The translations under genes and the position numbers were made by a program. The notes beneath the pieces are model-generated. The model did no database searches and was not told where the DNA came from. It saw only the letters and a list, made by a program, of their open reading frames with translations. Shown piece after piece: positions 1 through 13,000 of a DNA stretch of 64,000 bases; position 1 is the stretch's first letter, and each line of letters starts with the position of its first letter. This DNA comes from Plutella xylostella (taxonomy: Eukaryota > Arthropoda > Insecta > Lepidoptera > Plutellidae): assembly GCF_932276165.1 (NCBI RefSeq), contig NC_064006.1:6772501-6836500 (forward strand), in the 5' to 3' direction.

Positions 1-405
1 GTATTCTATTCTATTATTCTATTCTATTCTACCCGTTTCCGCCGGTCGTTTTCCGGCGGCGCGTCGGAGCCCGACGACTGTGCCTCTTGCCGGTATTCTA
101 TTCTATTATTCTATTCTATTCTACCCGTTTCCGCCGGTCGTTTTCCGGCGGCGCGTCGGAGCCCGACGACTGTGCCTCTTGCCGGTATTCTATTCTATTA
201 TTCTATTCTATTCTACCCGTTTCCGCCGGTCGTTTTCCGGCGGCGTGTCGGAGCCCGACGACTGTGCCTCTTGCCGGTATTCTATTCTATTATTCTATTC
301 TATTCTACCCGTTTCCGCCGGTCGTTTTCCGGCGGCGCGTCGGAGCCCGACGACTGTGCCTCTTGCCGGTATTCTAGTCTACTATTCTATTCTACTCCTG
401 CCGGT
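1..405. repeat. 92-bp minisatellite, about 4.4 copies
   Basis: Copies start at 1, 93, 185 and 277, with a decayed partial copy at 369. Each unit has a TATTC/TATTA-rich half and a GC-rich half containing CCGCCGGTCGTTTTCCGGCG. The three full repeats after the first differ at only one or two sites. The array probably continues left of the window and lies upstream of the first Attractin exon seen here, presumably in an intron. Short ORFs running through it follow the repeat and are not taken as genes. Confidence 0.93.
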
Positions 406-934
406 AGCTATAACACACTCGCGAGCAATGATAAAGTTCCGCTTACAATACGTCGACACCAAATAGCTACAAAAAAATACTGTTTTTGAGTTGGTACCTA
501 ATATTCTGATGCTCTGTTAGCTAATACCTAATACCTACATACATAGTTGTCTGAATGTTGGTAGGCAAAAAAGTATCCGCTGACAAAGTTAGTTAGTAGC
601 GTATCGTTTTAGTATGCCGATTGTTCATAGTTTGCTAGTTTTGCGCCCTATCTAACAGTTATAGCGTTACCTAAAGAGTAAGCCGTTTGCGTAATTGAAA
701 GCGTTTCAAATTGCAAAAGGTACCTTAAGGCGGAAACATACGTGTCGTGTCGTGACGCTATCGGTTTCACACATTTAATATGGTGCACTTATTTGTTTAT
801 TTGTCATGTCGTGTTGCAACGCGACAAGTTATACGAAATGTATGAAACCTATGCTTATGGCGCGTCACGAAACGATACGAGACGTAAGTGTGCCGGGATC
901 TTTATACTATCTTTCATTGTTTATATACTTACAG
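406..934. other. Non-coding stretch, weak inverted repeat
   Basis: No exon is recognisable. The segment about 726-897 has imperfectly complementary ends (ACGTGTCGTGTCGTGACGC on the left, GCGTCACGAAACGATACGAG on the right) and could be an old miniature inverted-repeat element. No clear target-site duplication was found. Confidence 0.35.
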
Positions 935-1045
935 GAGCGAGCCAGCGTGCGGATGGTGTGACGACGGGGGCCGCGGGGGGCGCGGGGCGTGCCTGCCGGG
1001 CGGCGCCGCCGAGCCGCACGCGCCGCACGTTTGTCCCGCGCACAG
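935..1045 (+). CDS. Attractin exon: PSI module
   Basis: Acceptor is TTACAG at 929-934; donor is CACAG|GTACGT. The first base completes a codon from an upstream exon outside the window. The peptide carries the PSI pattern SEPACGWCDDG...GACLPGG with a later Cys near VCPAH, and the exon ends with two bases (AG) that join the A at 1805 to make Arg. The glycine/arginine/alanine-rich GC-rich stretch is longer than in the vertebrate protein. Confidence 0.88.
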
Positions 1046-4000
1046 GTACGTAGTTAGTTACTTACTTAGTTCCTGTAGTGACCGTTAGATGGCGCTAGTG
1101 TCTATAGGCGCTAGAATAACGCTAGATGATAGTATGTCATAAACACAGATCTGTAGAACGCTGTCATAGTGCCGCAGTTGTTGATAGATAGAGCTAGCGT
1201 ATCTTAAAGACCATGGGAGATGTAGTATCGGAATGGATACATAGAGGCTTTAGTAGTTCCGGGAGCCGTAGATAGTGTAATATACAGATGTGTGTCCCGC
1301 GCACAGGTATGTAGTAGTTACAGGAGTGGACGCTACATTTATACGATTATAATAGTATGAAACGTCATATGACAGTTTTCTAATCAGCTTACGTGCCGCC
1401 GCCATTACGAAATTACTCTCGGATAAGCGCGATATACCGTCAATTTTGGCGGTGTAAAATGTATTCTTGGTACCTTAATAGGTATGATACTTATCTTGGT
1501 TTCAGGTTTAGGCTGATTTTTAATGGTCAGATAAACGTTATCTGAGGAATAATTCTGATGCTGTCACATCTGAATCTGTGTATTAAACAGTGACAGCAAC
1601 AATTTTATTCCTCAGATAACGTTTATCTGACCATTGAAAAATCAGCCCTTAGTAGAATGCAAAATCAGCTTACTTCCGTGAAACTGATAGTTTACTCTTG
1701 TTTAAAAAGTTACTCGAGCTTGGTCGTATCCACCCTGAGTGTAAAATGTCCAACACTAAATATAAACAGAACAACACAAAGATAACGCCCCCAATTCCTT
1801 CCAGATGGCACTTCACCCGCTGCCCGCTCTGCCAGTGCAACGGGCACTCGGTCTGCGCGGAGGGCGGGGGGCGCTGCGTGCAGCCGTGCGGGGGGCGGGC
1901 GGTGGGGGCGCGCTGCGAGACCTGCGCCCCCGGCCACTGGGGCGACCCGCTGAACGGGGGGCGCTGCGAGCGTGAGTACCTAGTAGGGGGCGGGGGGCGG
2001 GCGGTGGGGGTGCGCTGCGAGACCTGCGCCCCCGGCCACTGGGGCGACCCGCTGAACGGGGGGCGCTGCGAGCGTGAGTATCTAGTAGGGGGCGGGGGGC
2101 GGGCGGTGGGGGCGCGCTGCGAGACCTGCGCCCCCGGCTACTGGGGCGACCCGCTGAACGGGGGGCGCTGCGAGCGTGAGTATCTAGTAGGGGGCGGGGG
2201 GCGGGCGGTGGGGGCGCGCTGCGAGACCTGCGCCCCCGGCTACTGGGGCGACCCGCTGAACGGGGGGCGCTGCGAGCGTGAGTATCTAGTAGGGGGCCGA
2301 TAACCGAACTTCCACGTATTATTTGAAAAACTTTTCGTAAACAATAGAAAAACATCATTTTCATACTCTGTGGGGAAAAGCTAGTAAGCATTATCCGAAT
2401 ATGGATCCATGTCACGCAATTCCCATTACTTGTACAATTCAAAACGTCTCCTTTTATCTTTCGAATTTAACTATTATAAAGCAATTTTCTATCCAACTCT
2501 ATCGGATAAAGCTAGAAAGCGATATCCGAAAAGGTAATCCATTTCATGGAATTCCCACTACTTATACAATTAGAACGACTCCTTTTATCTTCTGAACCCC
2601 GCGTTTGGTGTATAAAACCCCAGAGATTTCCATGCAGTGATTAAATCACAAACCTATATGACTCATAATGATCAACCTTTGGTTCCAGTCTATGTTTGGT
2701 TCATGTATTTAGTTCCGTCCAGCTGTCATTATCAGAGTCACAAATAATAATTCCTATACAAATTTCGGCACGCCCGGTTCTCATAGAAGTGAGTGCATTT
2801 GTCGCATCTAGTCAAATAGGTCTGTGGATTCATCATCATCATCATCATCATCAGCCTTCTATCGCCCACTGTTGGGTATAGGCCTCCTTATTTGTACGCC
2901 AATTCTTCCGGTCCTGTGCCGCTCTGGTCCACTGCTTCCCTGCAACCTTGCAGATGTCATCGGACCATCTAGCAGGTGGTCTGTGGATTAAAAACAAGAT
3001 ATTTATTTATGTTTTTTTCTCCTTGCAGCGTGTGAATGCAACGCGCAAGCGGTCTCCTGCGCGCCGGACACCGGCCGATGTTACTGCAGCACTAAAGGAT
3101 TAGCGGGGGAGAGGTGTGACAAGTGTGATAACACGAACCATTACCATGCTGACGCGATTAATAAAGGAGCTTGTTATTGTAAGTATACATAAGAATAAGG
3201 TTATAAGAAAGAGGTGAAAATGTGCTATTTGTCAAAACAAAAATGCTGAAAATCGGATGAATTTGCGAGGTATGAGTGTGAAAAGAAAGCGTGTCAGTCA
3301 AAATGCCGATGTTACTGCAGCACTAAGGGCTTGGCGGGGGAGCGCTGTGACAAGTGTGATAACACGAATCATTATCATGCTGACGCGATTAACAAGAGAG
3401 CTTGTTATTGTAAGTGTAAATAAGAATAAGGTTATAAGAAAGAGGTGAAAATGTGCTGTTTGTCAAAACAAAAATGGTGAATTCGGATGAATTTGCGAGG
3501 TGCGACTGAAAAGATTGCATGTCAGTCAAAATTGCGCTATTACTGGGCTACTCAAGGGCTTGTAGGGAAGCGCTGTGATAAGTGTGATAACACGAACCAT
3601 TATCATGCTGATTCCATTAATAAGGGAGCTTGTTATTGTGAGTATAAAGAGCTGTTTGTCAAAACAAAAATGAAGAAAATCGGATTAATTTGCGAGGTGT
3701 GAGTGTGAAAAGAAAGCTAATAAGTCACTGGGCCTCTCAAGGGCTGGTAGGGATGCGATGTGATAAGTGTGCCAACACGAATCATTACCACGCTGAAGCC
3801 ATTAATAAAAAAGCGTATTATTTTAAGTATAAGGGGAAAATGAGCTGTTTGTTAAAACAAAAAATGGGAAAATCTAATTTTTTTTTATTTTTTTTTACAT
3901 CTCACACACGGCCATCTGACCCCAAGCTAGGTAGAACCTGTGTTATGGGTGTCGGACAGCTGATATATCTACACAAATACATACATAGATACATATTGAA

Positions 4001-7000
4001 TATATAAACGACAACCAGACACAAGGCAAACACAAATGCTCATCACACAAATGTTTGCCCTGGGCGGGATTCGAACCCGCGGCCCTCAGCTTCAGAAGCA
4101 GCTTCACTACCGCCTTAGCTACGGTGCCGTCACTAATGTATAAGATGAAACTATGAATAAACAATTAACAACTACCTAACCCACCTAAACCTTCCCTAGA
4201 CGACCTAGCAGTAGACTACCAGTTCACCTTCAACCTGTCAAAAAAAGAAGACCGTCACCTCTCCGCCATCAACTTCCGGAACGCGCCCGTGAAACCGGAT
4301 GTGGACGCGGACTTCAGCATCACTTGTTCATCACACGCGAGGATGAACCTCACCGTGCGCACCCGCAGTGACCCCGCCGAGCGCGCGCTCTTCACGCATC
4401 TTAATTGCACCAACTTCAAGTACAAGTAAGTCTATCGTAGATATCGTAAATTATACTAATACACAATGAGTATTTTGGTTCGCAATTCGCATTCGCAATG
4501 TTCGCAATTCGCATACAACATGAAAATTAAAACAATATAGCTGGATGGATAAACCAAACCATACCGCGATGTAGAACGGGGACGACACCGCCATCTAGCG
4601 AAACTCTAAGGTAAGCAGAATCGCGCGGCGAGTTAAGATCGCTCGGCGAAACTGGAACGGGCATTCTGACGCTTGTAGTGAAGCGCGACTGTTCAACCAA
4701 TAGCAAGTCAGCACGATCTAGCGATCTAAACCCACCGCTCGACCTGGGCTAGTAGCACGGCGAGCATTTAAGAAGTGACATAAGTTTTGCATCGCGCTCA
4801 CTCACATTGCGTAGCCTCAAGAGCGAGCGCGACGGAGAACTCTTGTCTCGTCTTAAATGCGCCTCGTACTAGCCCTATAGTCTGCTGGATGGGATAATAT
4901 TACAAACAAGATCTTAAAAGAATATAAACATATCCTTACTCCTCTTCTGTGTCATATATTTAATGCTTGTCTTGAGCATATCTTTCGACCAAACTACTAT
5001 TAAATAAACTTGAACATCTTGGAATCAGAGGCACACAACATAATCTGTTTGAGAGTTATTTGACAAACAGACATCAGTGTACAAAAATAGGGGAAAATAT
5101 CAGTTGCACTCAAGCTATAGAATGGGGCGTGCCCCAGGGTAGTATCCTTGGGCCAACCTTATTTTTAATTTATATTAATAACCTTTGCGGACTTAAATTA
5201 TCTCAAGGAATCATTGTGACGTATGCTGATGATACAGTAACCCGAATCGTCGTATAATCCTTCACCACGATAATGCAAGCTCTCATACCGCTCGCAAAAC
5301 AAGAACGTTTTTAAATATGGAAAACGTGGAGTTGATGGACCATCCTCCGTATAGCCCTGATCTGAGCCCCAATGATTATTTTACATTCCCAAGAATTAAA
5401 GATATGCTACGTGGTCAACGGTTTAGCGGCCCAGAAGAGGCGGTCGAAGCTTACAAATCAGCTGTTTTGACAGTATCCACTTCAGACTGGAATTACTGTT
5501 TCAATGATTGGTTTAATCGAATGAAAAAGTGCATTGAATGTCACGGAGACTACTTTGAAAAACAATAAAAGTAAATAATATTATGATATCTTTGTACTTT
5601 TTTCTATTCCCGATCATTTCGGTATCGCCCTCGTAGACGCCAATTTGCTGCGAAAAATTAACTACAACTATCGCTTTTTTACCTTGAAAAACAAATGTGA
5701 ATAAGTAAAAAATAAATGTGTAGAATTGGGGATCTGTAAAGATGGGATTGGCCAGCATTCTACCTTTTTTAGCCAAAGATTTATTTGCCTAATCTCTTAT
5801 TGCATAGTAACGTTTGGTCAAAGTCTCGTTTCGCTGAAAATCGTATGGCATAAATCTCGTTTAGTAAAAAGTTATTTCGCATAATCTTGTTTAGCCTAAT
5901 AATGGTATGGCCAAATCTCAAATAGCCTAACAATACTATGGCATAGCTTATACAAACTAATATTCATTTGGCTTTAACTTTGACGAAGCGTCTCCCTACA
6001 TAGCGCAAACAGGTGCCTTGCATTATTTAACTTTCCGCTATGTGGGTAACGCTCCGCTTTGCTTTCGACGAACATGTGCACCTGTAACTTGTAGGAAAGT
6101 TGATGGTGGCGTAGATAAGGCGAAAGACCGATTTTTGGACAAACTCAACAATTATTTATTTCGGAAGGTAGCTTTACACTTCAAAAGGCAAGAGGAGCGT
6201 GCGGCGGGCTTGGGTCTCGAATTTAGACTAACTTTGATCGTAGAAAAATTGTTAAGATTAATAAAATTACTACCCGTCGCACGCCCCTGACAAACAGGTA
6301 TAGCTTTAAATATCACATTTGTAATAAATAGCAAATATCGAAATGTGCGTCGCTAACATGCCCCACCCCAGTGCGGCTAGCAGCACTCCACCTCAATGGG
6401 AACTCGAGCGACGCGTGCAGCGGATCGGGTGAGTACTCCCGACTTCGTTCTTATCTTGACCATTCTGGTCCGGCCATCTCTGCCTGGGCATACTTCGTTG
6501 ATTAGGCCTTTTGGCCATAAGTTTCTTGGTCCATCTGGGTCAACGAGGTACACAAGATCTCCCACTTGCAAGGGTCTCGCCTCTTTGGTCCACTTCTTCC
6601 TGGGTATCATGTCTGGCAGCACTTCTCTGACCCACCTTTTCCAGAACATGTCGGTTAATCGCTGTGCTATTCTCCACTGCTTCCTCAGGTACAGGTCTGA
6701 GTCATCAAAAACTCCCATCTGTGGCAAATTTGATGATGAGCCAAGGAGGAAATGGTTTGGAGTTAGGGCTTCCATACTTCCGGCTTCCACTGAGACATGT
6801 GTTAGTGGGCGACTGTTGACTATGTTCTCGACCTCAGCTAACAGGGTTGACAATGTCTCGTCTCTCGGTGCCCGTTCTCTCAGCACGACCTTCAGTGAAG
6901 TTTTCACTGATCGGATCAGCCGCTCCCAGGCCCCACCCCAATGAGGACTGACGGGTGGTATAAATGTCCATTTAGTGCCGTGGTTCATGGCTTCATCTAT

Positions 7001-10000
7001 CAGAGCTCGTTGGTCTAACTCAGCTATTGCCTTCTTCATCTCAACGTCAGCTCCTCTCATGTTCGTGCCGTTATCAGAGAACAGCTGGGTTGCCCATCCT
7101 CGCCTCGAGGCCTTCCGGCGGATTGCCATGATGAGGGAATCGGAAGTAAGCGAGGGCACTGTCTCAATGTGTATCGCCCTTGTAGTGAGACAAGTGAAGA
7201 GAACTCCATATCGCTTTTCACGGCGCCTTCCGACTGTCACTTCCATCGGGCCAAATAAATCTAAGCCGCAGAAGGAGAATGGGCGCTGATGATGGGCCAT
7301 TCTGGCCGCAGGTAAGTCACCAATCCTTGGTATTTCCGGTTTACATTTCCTTAATTTGCATACCATACATTTAGATACGACATTTTTCACTGTAGGTCGC
7401 AATCTAGTGATCCAGTACTTTTGTCGCAGCTCGTTTACTACCGTCTCTTGGTTTCCATGCGCAGCGGCGACGTGGTAATGCCTGACTATCAATCGTGCGA
7501 TGTAATTTCGTCCGTCCAGTATCGCAGGTCTTTTTGTTTCAGGTGACACATCGGGAGCAGCGTCGATACGGCCGCCAGCACGCAGGACTCCGTGTTCATC
7601 GAGGTACGGCGATAAGGTAAGTAGTTTACTGCAGGTAGGTATGCCTTTTGAATTTTTCAGGAGAGTTATTTCTGAGCTGAATGACTCATATTGTGAGTTC
7701 CGTATCAGTAATCTTTCAGCTCTTTCCATTATGCTGCCGTCAAGGTCGTAAGTGTATTTTCTGTCTTTAAATTTTCTTTTCAGTGCCAGTATTCCTGTGT
7801 CCAAGAATATCATCATTCTGTAGGTAGATTTCAGCAGGCGCAGCCACGAAGAAAAGGCGGTGGGGTTAGGTACAGGTAAGTTCTTCTCTTCGGTTTGTAC
7901 GACTGTGACGCATTCTAATGTTATTTCATTTATTTCAGGTTCAATGACGTCACGCGGCCAATCAACTTCACTGTCCTTCAAGAACGCAGGTCCATACAAC
8001 CATTCCTGCTGCAAAACTTCGCAATCATAGCTTTCTCTAGTAGCGACATCTGCGACGTTCATCTTGGTAGGTATGTAACGCCATTCATTCATTTGTGTAA
8101 GTTCATCGATCTCACCCAGTCTGTTCGCCACATAAGTTTTATAGTTGCGAGCGTTATTTCTAATCCAATGCAGCACTGTAGTCGAGTCGCTCCAATAGTA
8201 CTTGCGTGTAGCAGTCATGTTGTGCTCTTTTGTTATAGTATCAGCCAGTCGGGCGGCCAGTACTGCGGCCTGTAGTTCTAAGCGCGGCACTGTTATCGGT
8301 TTATTTCCCGCCACTCGGCATTTGCTTGCTATAAATGCTATTTGCGCGCGGCCATCATTATTTATCCAGCGCCAGTAAGCTACGGCGCAAAATGCTTTTG
8401 TTGAAGCATCGCAAAATATATGCATCTGTAGGTTTCTATAACAGTTGGCATCGGCTATCAGCTGTTTATCGCTCGTAGCGTCTCGTAGCAGCGGCGTAGG
8501 CGCAGGCGGGAGCGGGGATGCTACGGACTGGTTTCGTAGCAGCGGCGTAGCGGCTTGTGAGGCGCTGCCTGAGTGCGAGGAGGACGGATGACTTGTCGGT
8601 TCTCTCTCTGTCTCGCTTGCTCTTGTTTTCGCAGCTACATAGTGCCTTGGAATGCGCAGATCGTGTAATGATTGTAGTAAACAAATCCACTGTTGCCATC
8701 TCGCGTATATTTCGTCTGGTACTTGATTATCCCATTGAATATTATTAAGTTTCCATGTATCTTGCAATATTATTTTTCCATTGATAGTGAATGGTGATAA
8801 GAATCCATGAACATCAAATATTGACATTACAACTCTCAACATTTCTCGTTTGGTTGGTCTTTGTTTTCCGTTTATTATTCTTTCAGGTATTTTCTTGAAT
8901 GAGATATCGAATCCTAGTGAGTCATCTTTTGTGTGCCATATCAATCCGAGAGTTCGTTCGCCTTCATATTGTTGTCCGATTTTGAACTTTACGGCCGCTT
9001 CACCGAGGGTCTCTTTTGGCACGCTGTTTAGTACACTCTCGCTGTTGCTGTTCCAGTTGCGTATTTCAAAGTTACCTTGTGAATGTATGTAGGTAATTTG
9101 TTTGATAAGCCTGATAGCGGTCTCCTCGTCCGGCACGCTGTGGATGTAGTCGTCCATGTAGTGCTGGCGGACCACGGCGGCGGCGGCGGCGGGCATGGAT
9201 TGCTCAAACCGGCGGGCGTTCTTGTTTTTTATAAATTGTGCAACAAATGGTGAACAATTAGCACCAAATATTAGGGATGACATCACATAGGTTTTCACTG
9301 GCGGTGACTCATTATTTGTGCTTTGTTTCTGTGGTGGTTTTTTATTTTCAGAGTTAGGGTTTCCTCTAAAAACAAAGCGTAGGGCATCTCGGTCTTCTTT
9401 TTGAATTTTTATTCTCAAAAACATGTCTTTAATGTCTCCTATTACGGCTATTCTTTTCTCTCTGAACCGCAACATTATTCCAAATAGTGACATGAGTAGG
9501 TCCGGTCCTTTTAGTAGGTAGTCGTTCAGTGACAACCCTGAAGATTGAGCTGCTGCATCAAACACAAGGCGCAGTTTCTTTTTGTTGGGGTTGTCCACGC
9601 CGAAATGCGGCAAGTACCATGTCTTAGGTGTAACTTCACAGTTTTCCAGCTCTTCTGCATAATCGTTATTTAATAGGTGCCGGATTCTCTCTTTATATCT
9701 CTCGGCATATTCTTCATTTTTGTTCATCTTTTGTTCTACTCCTTTCAATCTAGCTATAGCATTCTGATAAGAGTCGGGCATTACGCAATTAATATCCTTC
9801 CAGGGTAAGCCGACATGCCACTGACCGTTAACAAGCCTGGAAGTTTGTTCCAGATGTTCCCAGGCTCGTTGGTCCTGCGTGTTCTGCCGCGGGTTGCAGG
9901 CGGACACGCCCATGGACTCGATCTCAAATGAGCGGCGTACTACTTCGTGCAGATTGTCGTGATTGTGATGATGTTCAGCTTCGTCGCTGATGAAGAGTGT

Positions 10001-13000
10001 AGAATGCGTGGTGAGCGGCGCGGAGGCGGCGGCGGCGGGGCCGCGGGCGCGCGGCACGCGGCCGTGCACGCACCAGCCCAGCGGCGTGCGGGTGGCGCAC
10101 GGCTCATTCTGACTGCCGCTTAATGTTTCCAGCGGTAGCAGCAGGTGGTAGTTGTCCTGGCCGATCAGCACTTCCGGTTTTAAATGTTCAGTACACAATT
10201 CACCTTTCAGTTCACGTAAGTAATTAAAGTTCTCACAGTTTATTTGAGTTAAGTTCTGTACCGGTAAGTTAAGTTCATTCACACTACGCGCACTGATTTT
10301 ATGTATTGTTCCTTGTTTATTAGATAAAGTAAAGTCTACTAGTTCGGTATCACACACTAGGTCGGTATTGTCCCAGGCGCCCCGCACACGCAGCGCCTGC
10401 CTGCGCCCGCGCAGCCCGGCCCGCGCGGCGAGGGCGGCGCTTATCAGCGACACAGTAGAACCATCGTCCAGTAATGCGGTAGCACTGATAACACCGTTAG
10501 GTCCATGAATGTTTATTTTCACTACTTTTAGTAACACTGAACAGCCGTTTGAATTTATATGGGTAACAGTTTCGTGACTTTCACTTTGTTGTTCAGAGTC
10601 ATTTTGTTCACTTTGTGACACTTGCACGGCGACGGTATTGTTCTGACGCGAACTAGGTACGTAGTGTAGTAAACGATGGTGAGATTCACCGCAATAGTCT
10701 ACGTCACACACGGCGGCTGGACACGTTTGTCTATCATGATGCGATGATAAACACTTGTAACAAAGTCCCGTTCGTTTCACATACGCCCAGCGGTCCTTAC
10801 GTAATGAACGTTTAAACTTTTTACACTCAGTTAACTTGTGTTTTGAAATACGACAAAACCGGCACTTTTCTTCTAATCTGTCTTTGTACTGTGCACTTTG
10901 TACTAAAACTGTTTGTGGTTGGTTGTAATAACTGTTCTCCATTTGTTTACGTTTATTATCACGAATGTTCATCAAACTAGCACTACATGTTGATATTTTC
11001 ACTGCTTCTTCATTTAAAAAGTCTGATATTATATCCAATCGTGACTTGCATCCCTGTGTGATGAGCGGGTAACTGTAGTCAGCCCATTTCGACACTAGCA
11101 CTGTAGGCAACTTGGAGAGCACTATGTTGACTACGCTGACTCCCTCCAGGTACTCATCGCGGTGCAGCGCGCGCACGGCGGCCACGTAATTCTTCACCTT
11201 TATTGAAAATGGCACAATGTCTTTCTGATATTCTGGTGAAACTGGATTTAGTTTTTTAATATCACTCATAATCTTCGATAATATGATGTCTGCGTTCCCA
11301 AATTGTAGCTCAAGCGTGGCCATCACGTCGCGCGGCGCGGCGGCGGTCATGAGCAGGGCGGCCACGGTCTCTCGCGCGGCGCCGCGTAGACACCTTCTCA
11401 ATCGCCAGACGTTCTCCCTCTCACTGAAGTTGCATAGCGATGTGGACTCCTCGTAGGCTTGTTTGAACGCTAGCCATTCAGTTGGATCCCCATAGAACGG
11501 TGGCAGCTCTTTAGGTGTGCTGATCCTAGTAAGTAGGTTGTTGTTGTTACCGGCGACCGTGCTGGTAACTAGCTCCTTCATTGCACTAACAAGTTGCAGA
11601 ATGGGTCCATCAGTGCCGGCTTGACCCGGCGGTGGAGCGGCGGCGGCGGCGGTGAGCTGCTGAACTGGACCATCAGTGCCGGCCTCAGCCGGCGGGCGCG
11701 CGGGACCTGCGGTTGCACCATCAGTGCAGGCCCTGTGCTTCTCCAGTTCTCGCTGACTTTGATCGAGCCATTTCTCGATGTCCTTGCCGTCACTGCCGTT
11801 GGTACTCCTCGACGATAGTGAACTGTATTTTTCTTCTACGGCTGCTAGGTCTGCTTCTAGCTTTGCGTCTATTAATTCCATTTGGATCCGAGCCTTTGCT
11901 GTTGCCGCTTCAAGTTCTAACTTCTTCTTCTGTGCCAGAGCTGCAGATGATGAGGATCTGTTGGATTTTGACTTCCGATCCTTTTCCGTCGGCAACTTGA
12001 AGTTGGACAAATCCTTCGCTTGTCCTTCTGTTTTCACGCTGCGTGCACTGGTGGTGGGCTTCTCTTCGTTTGGTGAAACAAATAATCGTTGCGTAACGAG
12101 CGTGTCCGAGTGCGCCCTGGTCGGTGCCTCCATCTCCTTGCGAAGGGCACTACGGGTGTTCACCATCTTCCTTGGAGCTTGCATGGATTGATCCGGTTCG
12201 AAGACCACTTTGTAACTTGTAGGAAAGTGGATGGTGGCGTAGATAAGGCGAAAGACCGATTTTTGGACAAACTCAACAATTATTTATTTCGGAAGGTAGC
12301 TTTACACTTCAAAAGGCAAGAGGAGCGTGCGGCGGGCTTGGGTCTCGAATTTAGACTAACTTTGATCGTAGAAAAATTGTTAAGATTAATAAAATTACTA
12401 CCCGTCGCACGCCCCTGACAAACAGGTATAGCTTTAAATATCACATTTGTAATAAATAGCAAATATCGAAATGTGCGTCGCTAACAGCACCTAACACGCT
12501 CCTCCTCGCTTTGCTCGTCGTCACACCTATCTTTAGGTTTCGATCCCATGGGGTTTAATGGCGTTTGTAATCTTGTAATGGTTATTCACTTTCGATATTT
12601 TGATCATTCAATATCATGATTTTCGGGATGTAGGAGAAAAATAACACAATTTGTACATTTAAAACATACTTAATATAGTATTTATTAAGATAATATTAGG
12701 AGAAACAAGATTATACCAATAGGAACAATTTGAGCAAACGAGACTTAGGTGTTTCAAGTTTGTGCCAAAAGAGTTTTAGACAAAACGAGTCTTATGCCAC
12801 ATAAGTCTTGGCGAAGTGATGATTCTACCAAAAAAGTTTAGACCTTACGAGTTAATAAATATTAGGCGAGATGAGGGGAACCCGATTAGCCACCATCTAC
12901 TATTACCTACTTACTCCCTCCGAAACATTTAAACTTTTTTCCCTACAAAGGCTCAACTAACAAACCCTTTCCCCCCACAGATTCGCCAAATCCGAGCACG

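Larger units (their letters stand above)
6083..12486 (-). mobile_element. Intact BEL/Pao LTR retrotransposon (6404 bp)
   Basis: Two 276-bp LTRs beginning TG and ending CA flank a single gag-pol frame on the minus strand. Flanking GCACC at 6078-6082 and 12487-12491 is a 5-bp target duplication. The uninterrupted foldback copy near 57404-57417 shows the empty site, reading straight through GTGCACCTAACA. One difference between the LTRs and an open 5.8-kb frame point to a recent insertion that may still be transcribed. Confidence 0.97.
5755..12883. mobile_element. MULE-like foldback element, copy A, split by a BEL/Pao insertion
   Basis: Removing the inner LTR element leaves about 720 bp closely related to the uninterrupted copy at 57070-57825. 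Flanks are GATTGGCCA (5746-5754) and GATTAGCCA (12884-12892), a 9-bp target duplication with one change. The left half is rich in AATCTCGTTT-like motifs and the right half in their complements (AAACGAGTCTTATG), so the halves are imperfect inverted repeats. No transposase is encoded. A 9-bp duplication and long terminal repeats suggest Mutator-like mobilisation, which is inference. Confidence 0.82.

Noticed and set aside
80..489. ORFs of 96-128 codons across the 92-bp repeat
   Set aside because: Three overlapping frames are all open because the repeat lacks stops. No codon bias or domain.
742..1053. 103-codon ORF overlapping the PSI exon
   Set aside because: It is in a different frame from the PSI codons and crosses the splice acceptor.
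1813..2442. 209-codon minus-strand ORF opposite the laminin-EGF repeat
   Set aside because: It is the antisense shadow of the GC-rich 102-bp repeat (RSAPPPPAPRPLLDTH units). The + strand carries the conserved EGF codons and splice sites.
3308..3410. Second copy of the laminin-EGF exon as a genuine exon
   Set aside because: It lacks a pyrimidine-tract acceptor, and the only internal AG gives the wrong phase relative to the preceding exon.
4040..4130. tRNA gene on the minus strand
   Set aside because: A and B boxes are present, but the acceptor and anticodon stems do not pair properly and an A-rich tail follows, so it is a SINE head. The same applies to 27100, 52700 and 56425.
11578..12191. 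Plus-strand ORFs inside BEL/Pao element 1
   Set aside because: They are shadows of the gag region on the minus strand. Other antisense ORFs at 6396-7289 and 8093-9092 were rejected likewise.
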